From the NCBI RefSeq assembly GCF_037071985.1, contig NZ_JAXHDF010000003.1, positions 124,001 to 188,000 on the forward strand: DNA of 64,000 bases, written 5' to 3'. Source of the DNA: Pseudogracilibacillus sp037071985 (lineage in GTDB: Bacteria; Bacillota; Bacilli; Bacillales; Amphibacillaceae). The position numbers were made by a program, and so were the translations under genes. The notes below the pieces were generated by a model. The model made no database searches. It was not told the DNA's origin and saw only the letters and a list, made by a program, of their open reading frames with translations. This document shows positions 54,469 through 63,452 of this stretch, one piece after another; the stretch's first letter is position 1; each line of letters starts with the position of its first letter.

Positions 54469-54742
54469 TGGAAATGTTATAAGAAGTAGTTTGAATAGTT
54501 GATAATTGTGTCACTACTCCTAAAACTTTTTAGAAATGCTATAAATTGGTGGTAGTCGTCTCATAACCTTGGAAATAGCATGTAGAAGCAATTAATCATT
54601 CAGCATCTTCACTTCATTTGCTGCTATATAAGACAACTTTCCCCATCGAATTTAGTCATATATTTATTTGATGACCCATTAGTATGTTAAAATAAGCAGG
54701 GGTGATAGGATAGCAATAGGTAACTGGAAAGGAAGCTGTCCG

Positions 54743-55666
54743 GTGGAACTATTTATCATATTAAAAAACATTATATTACCAATCTTTGTTATTATGGCAA
54801 TTGGGTATTTCATTCAGAAGAAATTTCATCTAAACATCGCAACATTAGCAAAATTAAATATATATTTTCTTGTTCCTGGATTTATCTTTGCTAAGTTGTA
54901 TAGTACAACGTTTTCGGCGGGTCTATTTTTAAATATATTGCTTTTTTTCATTTTATATGTAGTTATTTTATATTTTATTTCACAATTCATTGGAAAATTG
55001 GTTGGACTTGAAAAAGGAAAAAAGACTACATTTACAAACAGTGTGATGTTTTTTAATTCTGGAAATTATGGGGTGCCTGTAAATGATCTAGTATTTCGCG
55101 GTGATCCGTTAGGGATGTCGATTCAAGTGATCATGTTAACCTTGCAAAACATTTTCCTATTTTCGTATGGGATCTTTTCTTTACAGGCGGTGCATACCGG
55201 AAAATTAAAAGCATTGCTCAGTTATTTTAAAATGCCGATGCTTTATGCAATGTTATTCGGTATTTCGTTAAATATGTTAAATATTGCTGTCCCATCTTTT
55301 ATTTTAATTCCAGCAAATTATATTGCTGATGCGATGATTTCTCTTGCGCTCTTTACACTCGGTGCACAAGTTGCAACTATTCGGTTCACGTCTGGGCTTG
55401 GTCACGTATATTATAGCTTAGTACTACGATTATTAGTTGGTCCCGCGATTGCATTAGCGATCATTTATACGTTTAGGGTCGAAGGTATTGTAGCACAGTC
55501 TTTATTTATTGCTTCTGCTATGCCGACTTCGGTTAATAGTGCAGTAATCGCGGAAGAATATAATAATCATCCAGAGTTTGCCGCACAGATCGTCTTGTTC
55601 TCTACACTTTTTAGTGCTATTACGGTGACGGTTGTTATTTATTTATCGAGACTATTATTTGGGTGA
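54743..55666 (+). CDS. AEC-family transporter (auxin efflux carrier fold)
   Basis: Membrane protein of 307 aa with about ten hydrophobic segments. N-terminal LPIFVIMAIGYFIQKKFHL, NSVMFFNSGNYGVPV in the middle and ASAMPTSVNSAVIAEEYNN near the C-terminus are the AEC hallmarks. GTG 54743 follows AAAGGAAG. Bacterial AEC proteins move carboxylates such as malate or lactate. Inside a uronate operon it may import a uronate or aldonate or export an acid end product. Confidence 0.85.
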   Translation: MELFIILKNIILPIFVIMAIGYFIQKKFHLNIATLAKLNIYFLVPGFIFAKLYSTTFSAGLFLNILLFFILYVVILYFISQFIGKLVGLEKGKKTTFTNSVMFFNSGNYGVPVNDLVFRGDPLGMSIQVIMLTLQNIFLFSYGIFSLQAVHTGKLKALLSYFKMPMLYAMLFGISLNMLNIAVPSFILIPANYIADAMISLALFTLGAQVATIRFTSGLGHVYYSLVLRLLVGPAIALAIIYTFRVEGIVAQSLFIASAMPTSVNSAVIAEEYNNHPEFAAQIVLFSTLFSAITVTVVIYLSRLLFG

Positions 55667-55913
55667 ATTTTTAACAGAGTTGAAGAGCAATAATTCGGTG
55701 TTATGAGAAGAAGGAATGATCAGTGAAAAAAGCATGTGTAAAAGGTGATTTGATGCATGAAAAAAAGGGCAAATATACATGATAGTATAAACCGTTAGTT
55801 AACTTTTCAATAATTTCTTTACTACACTTCTTGTCCACATTTTATAAACTGTGAATAAGAAAAAGTGTTACGATATATTACTTTTGCTTAATAGGGAAAG
55901 GAAGGATAGAAAT

Positions 55914-56756
55914 ATGAATGATTTAGTTAGAGAAAAAAACCGTCGTCTTGGTGATAATTTAAGGGAAATGGGTCGTGTACTAGTTGCTTTTTCAGGTGGT
56001 GTAGATAGTGCGCTTGTATTAAAACGTGCACAGGAGGAATTAGGCGATAATGTACTTGCTGTTGTTGTAAAATCGGAACTGTTTCGTGAAGAAGAATTTG
56101 ACGGCGCAGTTAGGCTTGCCGAAAAAATGGGTGTCCGTGTACTTGAAACGGAGATCAAAGAGTTGAACCATCCACTGATTGTTGCAAATAATCCGGATAG
56201 TTGGTACCACAGTAAAAAAATGCTTTATTCTCATTTAAAAGAAGTGGCAAAAGAGTTGGATTACCCTTATGTACTTGATGGAATGATTATGGATGACATG
56301 GATGACTTTCGACCTGGACTGCGGGCTAGAACGGAAGAAGGCGCTCGTAGTGTGTTACAGGAAGCAGGAATTTACAAAAATGAAGTTCGTGAAATTTCTA
56401 AAGCAATAGGGGTTCCTGTCTGGAATAAACCTGCCTCATGCAGCTTGGCTTCACGTATACCGTATGGTACACCATTAAGTAAAGAAAAAATTGAGCAAGT
56501 AAATCGGGCTGAAATTTTTATTACTGAACTTGGCATTTCCCACGTACGTGTTCGTCACCACGGGGACGTTGCTCGTATTGAAGTAAATCGTGATGATATG
56601 ATTAAACTTTTGGAATACCATGAACAAATTCATAAGGCGTTGATGGAGCTTGGTTTTTCTTATGTGTCCATGGATTTGCTTGGCTACCGTACAGGGAGCA
56701 TGAACGAAGTATTGGCTGAATCAACGAAAGAAGTACATTTAGAAGCAGTAAAATAA
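55914..56756 (+). CDS. larE: LarE, pyridinium-bis-thiocarboxylate synthase (sacrificial sulfur transferase)
   Basis: PP-loop ATPase of 280 aa that adds two sulfur atoms to the nickel-pincer cofactor precursor. The PP-loop is VAFSGGVDSALVL at residues 24-36. The sacrificial sulfur donor, Cys176 in L. plantarum LarE, is present at exactly residue 176 in NKPASCSLASRIPYG. ATG 55914 has GGAAAGGAAGG upstream; the frame extends to 55851 without support. It serves the LarA-type enzyme encoded 5 kb downstream in the same strand and cluster. Confidence 0.92.
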   Translation: MNDLVREKNRRLGDNLREMGRVLVAFSGGVDSALVLKRAQEELGDNVLAVVVKSELFREEEFDGAVRLAEKMGVRVLETEIKELNHPLIVANNPDSWYHSKKMLYSHLKEVAKELDYPYVLDGMIMDDMDDFRPGLRARTEEGARSVLQEAGIYKNEVREISKAIGVPVWNKPASCSLASRIPYGTPLSKEKIEQVNRAEIFITELGISHVRVRHHGDVARIEVNRDDMIKLLEYHEQIHKALMELGFSYVSMDLLGYRTGSMNEVLAESTKEVHLEAVK

Positions 56757-56760
56757 GTAG

Positions 56761-57005
56761 TTGAGGCTGGGACATTAATAAAACTAGCAACAGAAAAGGC
56801 GGACAATATGTTGTTCAGCGTAGGAAATATACGTAGACTCCTACGGGAATAGCACGAGTCCGAAGATCCCTGTTGCGACTCGAAAACGAGGAGCTACAGA
56901 AGCTGAGGCCGTGCCCGAGGAAAGCGAAGTATATTTCCGAAGCTATCATACCTCCAGTATCATTCGTCTTTTCTATAATAAAAAATACTTATGTCCCAAC
57001 CTCAG
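56761..57005 (+). repeat. Dispersed Bacillaceae-type intergenic repeat, full-length copy
   Basis: About 245 bp bounded by near-perfect inverted ends (TTGAGGCTGGGACAT and ATGTCCCAACCTCAG, one internal mismatch). Inside are further complementary arms such as GGAAATATAC with GTATATTTCC and AGAAAAGGCGGA with TTCGTCTTTTCT. The element codes for nothing and could fold into one long hairpin. It separates larE from uxaC. A shorter copy lies at 63174-63285. Confidence 0.85.
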
Positions 57006-57037
57006 GTTTTTACATAAGAGAGGATGTCAAACCGATT

Positions 57038-58435
57038 ATGAAAACATTTATTACAGATGATTTTTTACTATACAATGAAACAGCAAAAGAATTATATCAT
57101 AATACAGCAAAAGATTTGCCGATTATTGACTATCATAACCATTTAAAACAAGATGAGATTTTACAAGATAAAAAGTTTGATGATATTGCCGATATATGGC
57201 TTGGCGGAGACCATTATAAATGGCGAGCAATGCGTGCAAATGGCATACATGAAGATTACATAACTGGAAATAAGAGTGGCTATGAAAAATTTATGAAGTG
57301 GGCGGAAACGGTACCAAACACTTTTGGAAATCCACTTTATCACTGGACTCATCTTGAATTACTTCGTTATTTTGATATCGATGAATTATTGGATGAAAAG
57401 TCTGCGCCAGCAATATGGGAAGAGACAAATCGTAAATTGCAAACTCCAGAATTATCTGTTCGTTCATTGTTGAAAAAGGATAAGGTGGAGTTTGTGGGAA
57501 CGACGGATGATCCGACCGATAGTTTGGAACATCATATTGCACTCAAAGAAGAAGGATTTGATATAACGGTATCTCCTTCCTTCCGTCCAGATAAAGGTTT
57601 GTTTATTGAACGGGAAGAGTTCTTACCTTGGGTGGAAAAGTTGGGAGAAGTGACGGATTCTTCAATTGAAAATTATGATGCATTTTTAACTGCTTTCGAA
57701 AAACGAGTAAACTATTTTGATGAGCATGGATGTAAAAGTTCGGACCACGGTCTTGATGTGTTTTTTTATAAAGAAGCAAGAAAAGAAGAAGTTGAAAAAA
57801 TCTTTACTAAACGACTGAATGGTGAACCGTTATCTGAAGTAGAAATAGAAAAGTTTAAAACTTATACATTGCTATTTCTCGGTGAATTATATGCTGAAAA
57901 AGGATGGGCAATGCAACTGCATTTAGGAGCGATTCGTAACAATAATAAACGGATGTTTAAATTGCTTGGACCGGATACTGGATTTGATTCGATTGGCGAC
58001 TTACTAATCGCAGATAAATTGAGCAATTTCTTAGGAGCATTATCCGAAAATGACAAACTGCCGAAAACAATTCTTTATAGTCTAAATGCAAAAGATTATG
58101 ATGTATTAGCTTCAATGGCAGGAAATTTCCAAAGTGATGAAGTGCCAGGTAAAGTGCAATTCGGTACTGCTTGGTGGTTCAATGACACGATTGATGGTAT
58201 GGAAGATCAGATGAAAACTCTTGCAAATATTGGGCTAATCAGTAACTTTATTGGGATGCTGACAGACTCCAGAAGTTTTCTATCTTTTACAAGACATGAG
58301 TACTTCAGAAGAATTTTGTGTAATTTACTAGGAACATGGGTTGAAGAACATAAAGTGCCAAAAGATATGGAACTTTTAGAAAAATATGTCCGAAATATTT
58401 GCTATGAAAATGCAAAACGGTATTTTAGTATTTAG
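57038..58435 (+). CDS. uxaC: Glucuronate/uronate isomerase
   Basis: Amidohydrolase-fold isomerase of 465 aa converting D-glucuronate to D-fructuronate and D-galacturonate to D-tagaturonate. The metal HxH motif is DYHNHL (His33, His35), and WMGGDHYKWR-like WLGGDHYKWRAMRANG and the C-terminal LTDSRSFLSFTRHEYFRRIL are UxaC hallmarks. I start at ATG 57038, where similarity begins; the longer frame from 56873 translates the repeat. The Shine-Dalgarno AGAGAGG is about 14 bases away, so expression may be weak or coupled to RNA folding. Confidence 0.94.
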   Translation: MKTFITDDFLLYNETAKELYHNTAKDLPIIDYHNHLKQDEILQDKKFDDIADIWLGGDHYKWRAMRANGIHEDYITGNKSGYEKFMKWAETVPNTFGNPLYHWTHLELLRYFDIDELLDEKSAPAIWEETNRKLQTPELSVRSLLKKDKVEFVGTTDDPTDSLEHHIALKEEGFDITVSPSFRPDKGLFIEREEFLPWVEKLGEVTDSSIENYDAFLTAFEKRVNYFDEHGCKSSDHGLDVFFYKEARKEEVEKIFTKRLNGEPLSEVEIEKFKTYTLLFLGELYAEKGWAMQLHLGAIRNNNKRMFKLLGPDTGFDSIGDLLIADKLSNFLGALSENDKLPKTILYSLNAKDYDVLASMAGNFQSDEVPGKVQFGTAWWFNDTIDGMEDQMKTLANIGLISNFIGMLTDSRSFLSFTRHEYFRRILCNLLGTWVEEHKVPKDMELLEKYVRNICYENAKRYFSI

Positions 58436-58528
58436 GGAAGGATAAACTTTCCTACTAACAACTGATCAATGTTTAAATCAATGCCAGTTTTTCTACGATT
58501 AAATTATTAGGCGAGAGAGGGAACCACA

Positions 58529-59938
58529 ATGTCAAAACAACAAATTGGTGTAATTGGTCTTGCAGTAATGGGGAAAAATTTAGCAATGAATATCGAATCG
58601 AGAGGCTACTCAGTTTCGGTATATAATCGTACAGCGTCACGTACGGAAGAGTTTTTAAAGAATGAAGCAAAAGATCGAAATTTTGTCGGTGCGTATAGTA
58701 TTGAAGAATTTGTTGAGTCGCTTGAAAAACCTCGGAAAATTTTATTAATGGTTCAGGCAGGTGCGGCCACAGATGCGACAATTGCATCTTTACAGCCTTA
58801 TCTGGATAAAGGAGATATTTTAATTGACGGTGGAAACACATTGTTCACAGATACGATCCGTCGTAACGAAGCTTTATCAGAAGCAGGAATCCATTTTATC
58901 GGAACAGGAGTTTCGGGAGGAGAAGAAGGTGCATTAAATGGACCTTCCATCATGCCGGGCGGTCAAAAAGAGGCATATGATTTAGTAGAACCGATTTTTA
59001 ATGCGATTGCAGCAAAAGTCGACGGGGAACCTTGCAGTACGTATATCGGGCCAAGTGGTGCTGGCCATTATGTGAAAATGGTGCACAATGGAATTGAATA
59101 TGGGGATATGCAATTGATTGCAGAAGCATATTCTATTTTAAAGCATGGACTCGATTTAGATGCGAATGAAATGCATAACGTATTTACAGACTGGAATAAA
59201 GGAGAACTTGACAGCTATTTAATAGAAATTACTGCTGATATATTTACAAAAATAGATGAAGAAACTGGTCAGCCGTTAGTAGAAGTGATTTTAGATAAAG
59301 CTGGTCAAAAAGGTACTGGTAAGTGGACAAGTATTAATGCGCTTGACTTAGGCGTACCACTTCCATTAATCACGGAATCTGTATTTGCTCGTTGTATTTC
59401 AGCACTGAAAGATGAGCGAGTAAAAGCGAGTAAAATGTTAAGTGGTCCAGAGCATGTACCATTTGAAGGAGATAAAAAAGAATTCATTGAAGTGATTCGA
59501 AAAGCATTGTATATGAGTAAAATATGTTCATATGCACAAGGATTTGCTCAAATGCGTGCTCAATCTGAAGAAAATGACTGGAAATTACAATATGGTGAAA
59601 TCGCGATGATTTGGCGTGGTGGTTGTATTATTCGAGCGCAATTTTTACAAAAAATTAAAGATGCATACGATCGAGAAGCTGATTTGCCGAACTTATTACT
59701 AGATCCTTATTTTAAAGGAATTGTTGAGGAGTACCAATATGCACTACGTGACGTTGTTTCTGTTGCAATGAAGCATGGCATTGCGGTTCCAGCATTTGCT
59801 AGTGCTATCTCTTATTATGACAGTTATCGGACAGCGGACTTGTCTGCAAATTTAATTCAGGCACAGCGTGACTATTTCGGCGCTCATACGTACGAACGCA
59901 AGGATAAAGAAGGCGTCTTCCATACGAACTGGTTTTAA
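58529..59938 (+). CDS. gnd: 6-phosphogluconate dehydrogenase (decarboxylating)
   Basis: Oxidises 6-phosphogluconate to ribulose 5-phosphate and CO2. Length 469 aa is standard. N-terminal GVIGLAVMGKNLAMNIESRG, cofactor loop YNRTASRTEEF, the active-site Lys in GHYVKMVHNGIEYGDMQL, and GQKGTGKWTS are all present. The NRT-x-R cofactor loop suggests NADP. It lies within the uronate operon, where a KDG/KDPG pathway would not need it; this points to 6-phosphogluconate as the pathway intermediate. Confidence 0.95.
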   Translation: MSKQQIGVIGLAVMGKNLAMNIESRGYSVSVYNRTASRTEEFLKNEAKDRNFVGAYSIEEFVESLEKPRKILLMVQAGAATDATIASLQPYLDKGDILIDGGNTLFTDTIRRNEALSEAGIHFIGTGVSGGEEGALNGPSIMPGGQKEAYDLVEPIFNAIAAKVDGEPCSTYIGPSGAGHYVKMVHNGIEYGDMQLIAEAYSILKHGLDLDANEMHNVFTDWNKGELDSYLIEITADIFTKIDEETGQPLVEVILDKAGQKGTGKWTSINALDLGVPLPLITESVFARCISALKDERVKASKMLSGPEHVPFEGDKKEFIEVIRKALYMSKICSYAQGFAQMRAQSEENDWKLQYGEIAMIWRGGCIIRAQFLQKIKDAYDREADLPNLLLDPYFKGIVEEYQYALRDVVSVAMKHGIAVPAFASAISYYDSYRTADLSANLIQAQRDYFGAHTYERKDKEGVFHTNWF

Positions 59939-59947
59939 AAAATAAGA

Positions 59948-59973
59948 AGAACTCCCTGTTGATGGGGAGTTCT
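59948..59973 (+). promoter_or_regulatory. Hairpin between gnd and larC near the larC ribosome site
   Basis: AGAACTCCC and GGGAGTTCT form a perfect 9-bp stem. No T run follows. The CTCC/CTCCC segments could alternatively pair with the larC Shine-Dalgarno GGGAGG (59984-59989), so it may adjust larC translation or act as a leaky terminator. Confidence 0.45.
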
Positions 59974-59999
59974 CCTACTAGATAGGGAGGTGTCCTATA

Positions 60000-60875
60000 A
60001 TGAAGGTTCTTTATTTAGATTGTTTTTCTGGAATCAGTGGTGATATGACTATCGGTGCATTACTTGATGCTGGTGGTGATTTTGATCATTTGAAAAAAGA
60101 ATTACAGAAACTTGGGATGGAAGATGAATATGAACTGAAGTTAGACAAAGTAAATAAAAATGGAATTACAAGCAGTAAGTTTGATGTTATCTTGAAAGAA
60201 AGTGCAAATGGTCATGAGGAACATGCACATCCGCCTCATAAACATGATCACGATCATGGGCACGCACATGATCATGGACACGCTCACGAGGAGCATTTGC
60301 ATGAACACCATCATGGTCATAGTCATGGTGATCATTCACACGCTCATTCTCATGATCACGACCACCGTGCGTACAAAGATATTGTTAAAATGATACAAGA
60401 AGCTGAGTTTTCCAGCAACATTGAAAAAATAGCACTTGATATTTTTAAGATAATAGGTGAAGCAGAAGGCCATATTCACGGCATGCCATTGGAAGATGTA
60501 CAATTTCATGAAGTTGGCGCAGTCGACTCGATCATCGATATTATTGGGACTGCAATTTTAATTGATCAGCTTGGGATAGAAAGGGTCATTTCATCTCCGG
60601 TACCAACTGGATCAGGGAAAATTCATATTGATCATGGGATTTACCCGGTTCCTGCTCCTGCAACGCTTGAAGTGTTAAAAGGAATCCCAATAGCAAAAAG
60701 TGAATTAAAAGCGGAACTTACTACCCCAACTGGAGCTGCAATTGTAGCGGTATTAACGAGTGAATTTGGCACATTGCCGGCAATGACCATTACATCAATC
60801 GGTTATGGTGCTGGAACAAAAACGTTTCCTAACCATCCAAATGTCCTTCGTGCCGTCATTGGCGAAATTGACTGA
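60000..60875 (+). CDS. larC: LarC N-terminal protein (nickel-pincer cofactor nickel insertion), LarC2 domain absent
   Basis: Protein of 291 aa. N-terminal LYLDCFSGISGDMTIGALLD is the LarC signature, followed by a nickel-type His-rich stretch (residues 72-123, about 25 His), then VQFHEVGAVDSIIDIIGTA and ELTTPTGAAIVAVL. It stops after FPNHPNVLRAVIGEID, the point where LarC1 normally continues into the CTP-dependent LarC2 domain. Only 164 bases separate it from larA, too few for LarC2 in any frame. GGGAGGTG precedes ATG 60000. Confidence 0.88.
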   Translation: MKVLYLDCFSGISGDMTIGALLDAGGDFDHLKKELQKLGMEDEYELKLDKVNKNGITSSKFDVILKESANGHEEHAHPPHKHDHDHGHAHDHGHAHEEHLHEHHHGHSHGDHSHAHSHDHDHRAYKDIVKMIQEAEFSSNIEKIALDIFKIIGEAEGHIHGMPLEDVQFHEVGAVDSIIDIIGTAILIDQLGIERVISSPVPTGSGKIHIDHGIYPVPAPATLEVLKGIPIAKSELKAELTTPTGAAIVAVLTSEFGTLPAMTITSIGYGAGTKTFPNHPNVLRAVIGEID

Positions 60876-61039
60876 TTGATAAATGATAGAACGTAACGTG
60901 AGAGATGACTTTAATAAACTACTGCCTAGAATGAGGTTTGTGAATTAAATAAGGTTTCTAATGTTTTATCATAAGAATCTCAAGTTAACGAAATGCACAT
61001 ATATGTCACAAAAATACTAAAGATGGGAGTGAATGTGAA

Positions 61040-62311
61040 TTGAGTATTTTAGAAGAGTTATTAAAGGATATCCCGATCCCAAAAACGGCGAAAGTAAAGC
61101 AGAATTTTGATCCAACACATATTGAAGACTTTGGAGCGGTATTAGAGAAGGAACTCAATCAGGAAAAAATTAAGGCAACAGTGAAACCGGGGATGGAGAT
61201 CGCCATTGCTGTTGGCAGCCGAGGAGTAGATAAGCTCGTTGAAAAGACGGCTGTGACAGTTAAATTTTTGCAGGAGTTAGGTGCAAAGCCATTTATCGTT
61301 CCAAGCATGGGGAGTCATGGCGGTGCAACGGCAGAAGGCCAGCGTGCTGTTCTTGAACATTTAGGTGTGACTGAAGAAGCGGTTAATGCAGAAATTCGTT
61401 CGTCAATGGAAGTAATAAAACTTGGAGAACTACCAAATGGACTCCCTGTATATATTGACAAAATCGCCTCTGAAGCAGATGGGATCGTTGTATTAAACCG
61501 AGTAAAACCACATACTGCATTTCGTGGTCCAGTTGAAAGCGGGATTATGAAGATGATCAGTATCGGACTTGGTAAACAAAAAGGGGCGGAAGCATGCCAT
61601 CAGCTTGGGTTTAAGTATATGGCTGAACATGTACCGGCAATGGCAAAAATGACGATCGAAAAAATGCCAATTTTATTTGCGGTTGCGACAGTAGAAAATG
61701 CATTTGATAAAGTGGCTAAAGTTGCTGTCATGACACCTGATGAAATTGAGGAAAAAGAAATTGAACTTCAGAAGTTAGCGAAAAGTTTGCTTCCAAAATT
61801 GTTTTTTGATCAAATCGATGTTCTTATCATTGATGAAATCGGGAAAAATATTAGCGGGGATGGAATGGATCCAAATATTACTGGGCGTTATCCGACACCA
61901 TATGCTCATGGTGGTCCGAACGTAACGAAAATGGCAGTCCTTGATTTAACAAAAGAAACAGAAGGGAACGCAAACGGAGTAGGAACGGCGGACTTTACGA
62001 CTCAGCGTCTCGTTGACAAAATGGATAGGGAAGTAACCTATGCGAACGGTCTGACTTCAACAGTTGTTGCACCGACAAAAATTGCAACCACTTTGTTAAA
62101 TGATAAGTTATGTTTACAAGCAGCAATTAAGACATGTAATATTTTAGATTTTACAAAGGTAAACTATGTCCGTATTAAAAATACACTTGAAATTAGTGAA
62201 ATTGAAGTATCAGAAAATCTATTGGAACATGTGAAAGAGCATCCGAATTTGGAATTAATTTCTGATCCAGATGAAATTGAATTTGATAAGCATGGAAATT
62301 TTGCAAAATAG
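61040..62311 (+). CDS. LarA-family nickel-pincer racemase/epimerase; candidate D-gluconate/D-mannonate 2-epimerase
   Basis: Protein of 423 aa of the lactate-racemase (DUF2088) superfamily. Candidate catalytic residues: His93 (MGSHGGAT), His158 (RVKPHTAF), Lys171 (SGIMKM) and His187 (ACHQLG). The Lys-to-His spacing of 16 equals that of Lys184 and His200 in L. plantarum LarA, which carry the cofactor and nickel. The family includes a D-gluconate 2-epimerase. Position between SDR (mannonate-forming) and gluconokinase makes mannonate/gluconate the best guess. TTG 61040 follows GGGAGTG. Confidence 0.82.
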   Translation: MSILEELLKDIPIPKTAKVKQNFDPTHIEDFGAVLEKELNQEKIKATVKPGMEIAIAVGSRGVDKLVEKTAVTVKFLQELGAKPFIVPSMGSHGGATAEGQRAVLEHLGVTEEAVNAEIRSSMEVIKLGELPNGLPVYIDKIASEADGIVVLNRVKPHTAFRGPVESGIMKMISIGLGKQKGAEACHQLGFKYMAEHVPAMAKMTIEKMPILFAVATVENAFDKVAKVAVMTPDEIEEKEIELQKLAKSLLPKLFFDQIDVLIIDEIGKNISGDGMDPNITGRYPTPYAHGGPNVTKMAVLDLTKETEGNANGVGTADFTTQRLVDKMDREVTYANGLTSTVVAPTKIATTLLNDKLCLQAAIKTCNILDFTKVNYVRIKNTLEISEIEVSENLLEHVKEHPNLELISDPDEIEFDKHGNFAK

Positions 62312-62326
62312 AAGGGGACAGAAGAA

Positions 62327-63097
62327 ATGAGTAAATTATTTGATTTAACTGGAAAAGTTGCTGTAGCAGTCGGTGGAAATAGTGTGCTCGGCAGCTCGAT
62401 TGCAAAGGGCTTTGCAGAACATGGGGCGAAAATTGCGATACTTGGGCGTAATATGGAAAAAGCAGAAGAAGTAGCTCAGGAAATTAATGAAAATGGTGGA
62501 GAGGCAAAAGCATTCCAAGGGGATGTGAGTGAGCTTGAGACAATTGAAAATGCTGCAAAAGAAATTGAAGCTTGGGCAGGTGGTTGGGATATTTTACTTA
62601 ATGCACCTGGAATGAATAGTTCAACTCCATTTTTTGAGCTTACACAAGAAGAATGGGACAATATTATGGATGTAAACTTGAAAGGTCTTGTGTTTACGAC
62701 ACAGATTTTTGCTGAAAAGATGATTGAGCACGAAAGAAAAGGGAGCATTATTAATATTTCATCGGTATCTTCGACGACACCACTTTCACGTGTATTTACG
62801 TATTCAGCTTCAAAAGCAGGTGTTAACAGTGTAACCCAATTTTTAGCCAGAGAATTTGCGCCAAATGGTATTCGTGTAAATGCTATCATTCCTGGATTTT
62901 TCCCGGCTGAACAAAACCGTAAAATTTTAAGTGAAGAACGAATTGCTTCTATTATGGGCCATACGCCGATGAATCGTTTCGGTAAACCAGAAGAACTGCA
63001 AGGTGCAGCTGTTTACTTAGCGTCTGATAAAGCATCTGGATTTGTTACAGGTACATTTATACGTGTTGACGGTGGTTTTGGAAACATGACCATCTAA
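62327..63097 (+). CDS. SDR oxidoreductase, probable D-mannonate oxidoreductase (fructuronate reductase; YjmF/UxuB type)
   Basis: Short-chain dehydrogenase of 256 aa. Nucleotide motif VAVGGNSVLGSSIAKG, NAPGMN-type LLNAPGMNSSTPF, catalytic Ser in INISSVSSTTPL, YSASKAG (Tyr and Lys), and C-terminal FIRVDGGFGNM. Such SDRs are encoded in Bacillus hexuronate loci where they reduce D-fructuronate to D-mannonate. It follows larA by 15 bases. A 5-keto-gluconate or glucose dehydrogenase role is the alternative. Confidence 0.85.
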   Translation: MSKLFDLTGKVAVAVGGNSVLGSSIAKGFAEHGAKIAILGRNMEKAEEVAQEINENGGEAKAFQGDVSELETIENAAKEIEAWAGGWDILLNAPGMNSSTPFFELTQEEWDNIMDVNLKGLVFTTQIFAEKMIEHERKGSIINISSVSSTTPLSRVFTYSASKAGVNSVTQFLAREFAPNGIRVNAIIPGFFPAEQNRKILSEERIASIMGHTPMNRFGKPEELQGAAVYLASDKASGFVTGTFIRVDGGFGNMTI

Positions 63098-63173
63098 AGA
63101 ATACTTTTTTGAGAGTTGAAAATTGTTGATTTAGTCTTTTCCTAAGGGTTTAAGAAAAATGACGATTAACCCA

Positions 63174-63285
63174 TGAGGTTGGGAAATAAATAAAACTAGC
63201 AACTGAAAGGACGAACAATATGTTAGTTAAGCGAAGTATATTTTCGAAGCTATCATCGTTCGTCTTTTCTTTGATAAAAATATTT
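63174..63285 (+). repeat. Dispersed intergenic repeat, internally deleted copy
   Basis: Matches the ends of the 56761-57005 element (GAGGTTGGGAAATAAATAAA, ACTAGCAAC, ACAATATGTT at the left; AAGCGAAGTATATTTTCGAA, CATCGTTCGTCTTTTCT at the right) but lacks the central ~110 bases. It lies between the SDR and gluconokinase genes. The remainder of the gap 63098-63452 shows no gene. Confidence 0.8.
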
Positions 63286-63452
63286 TTCCCTTGGCCTTCT
63301 AAACTAAAATTGATACAGAAGGTGCTACGCTCCCATCCAATTGAAAATGTAGTTTTATCGTGAAGTAACATACATGCTAAAAATGCAATCCTATTCATCG
63401 ATTTTCAACACAGACAATCTATTCAAGTATTTCATAGTAAAGGAAGATTACG

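Noticed and set aside
56873..57037. Extended N-terminus of UxaC
   Set aside because: These codons come from the intergenic repeat and do not resemble UxaC.
60141..60393. Met/His-rich frames on both strands across the LarC His-rich region
   Set aside because: They are shadow frames created by the repetitive CAT/CAC codons of LarC.
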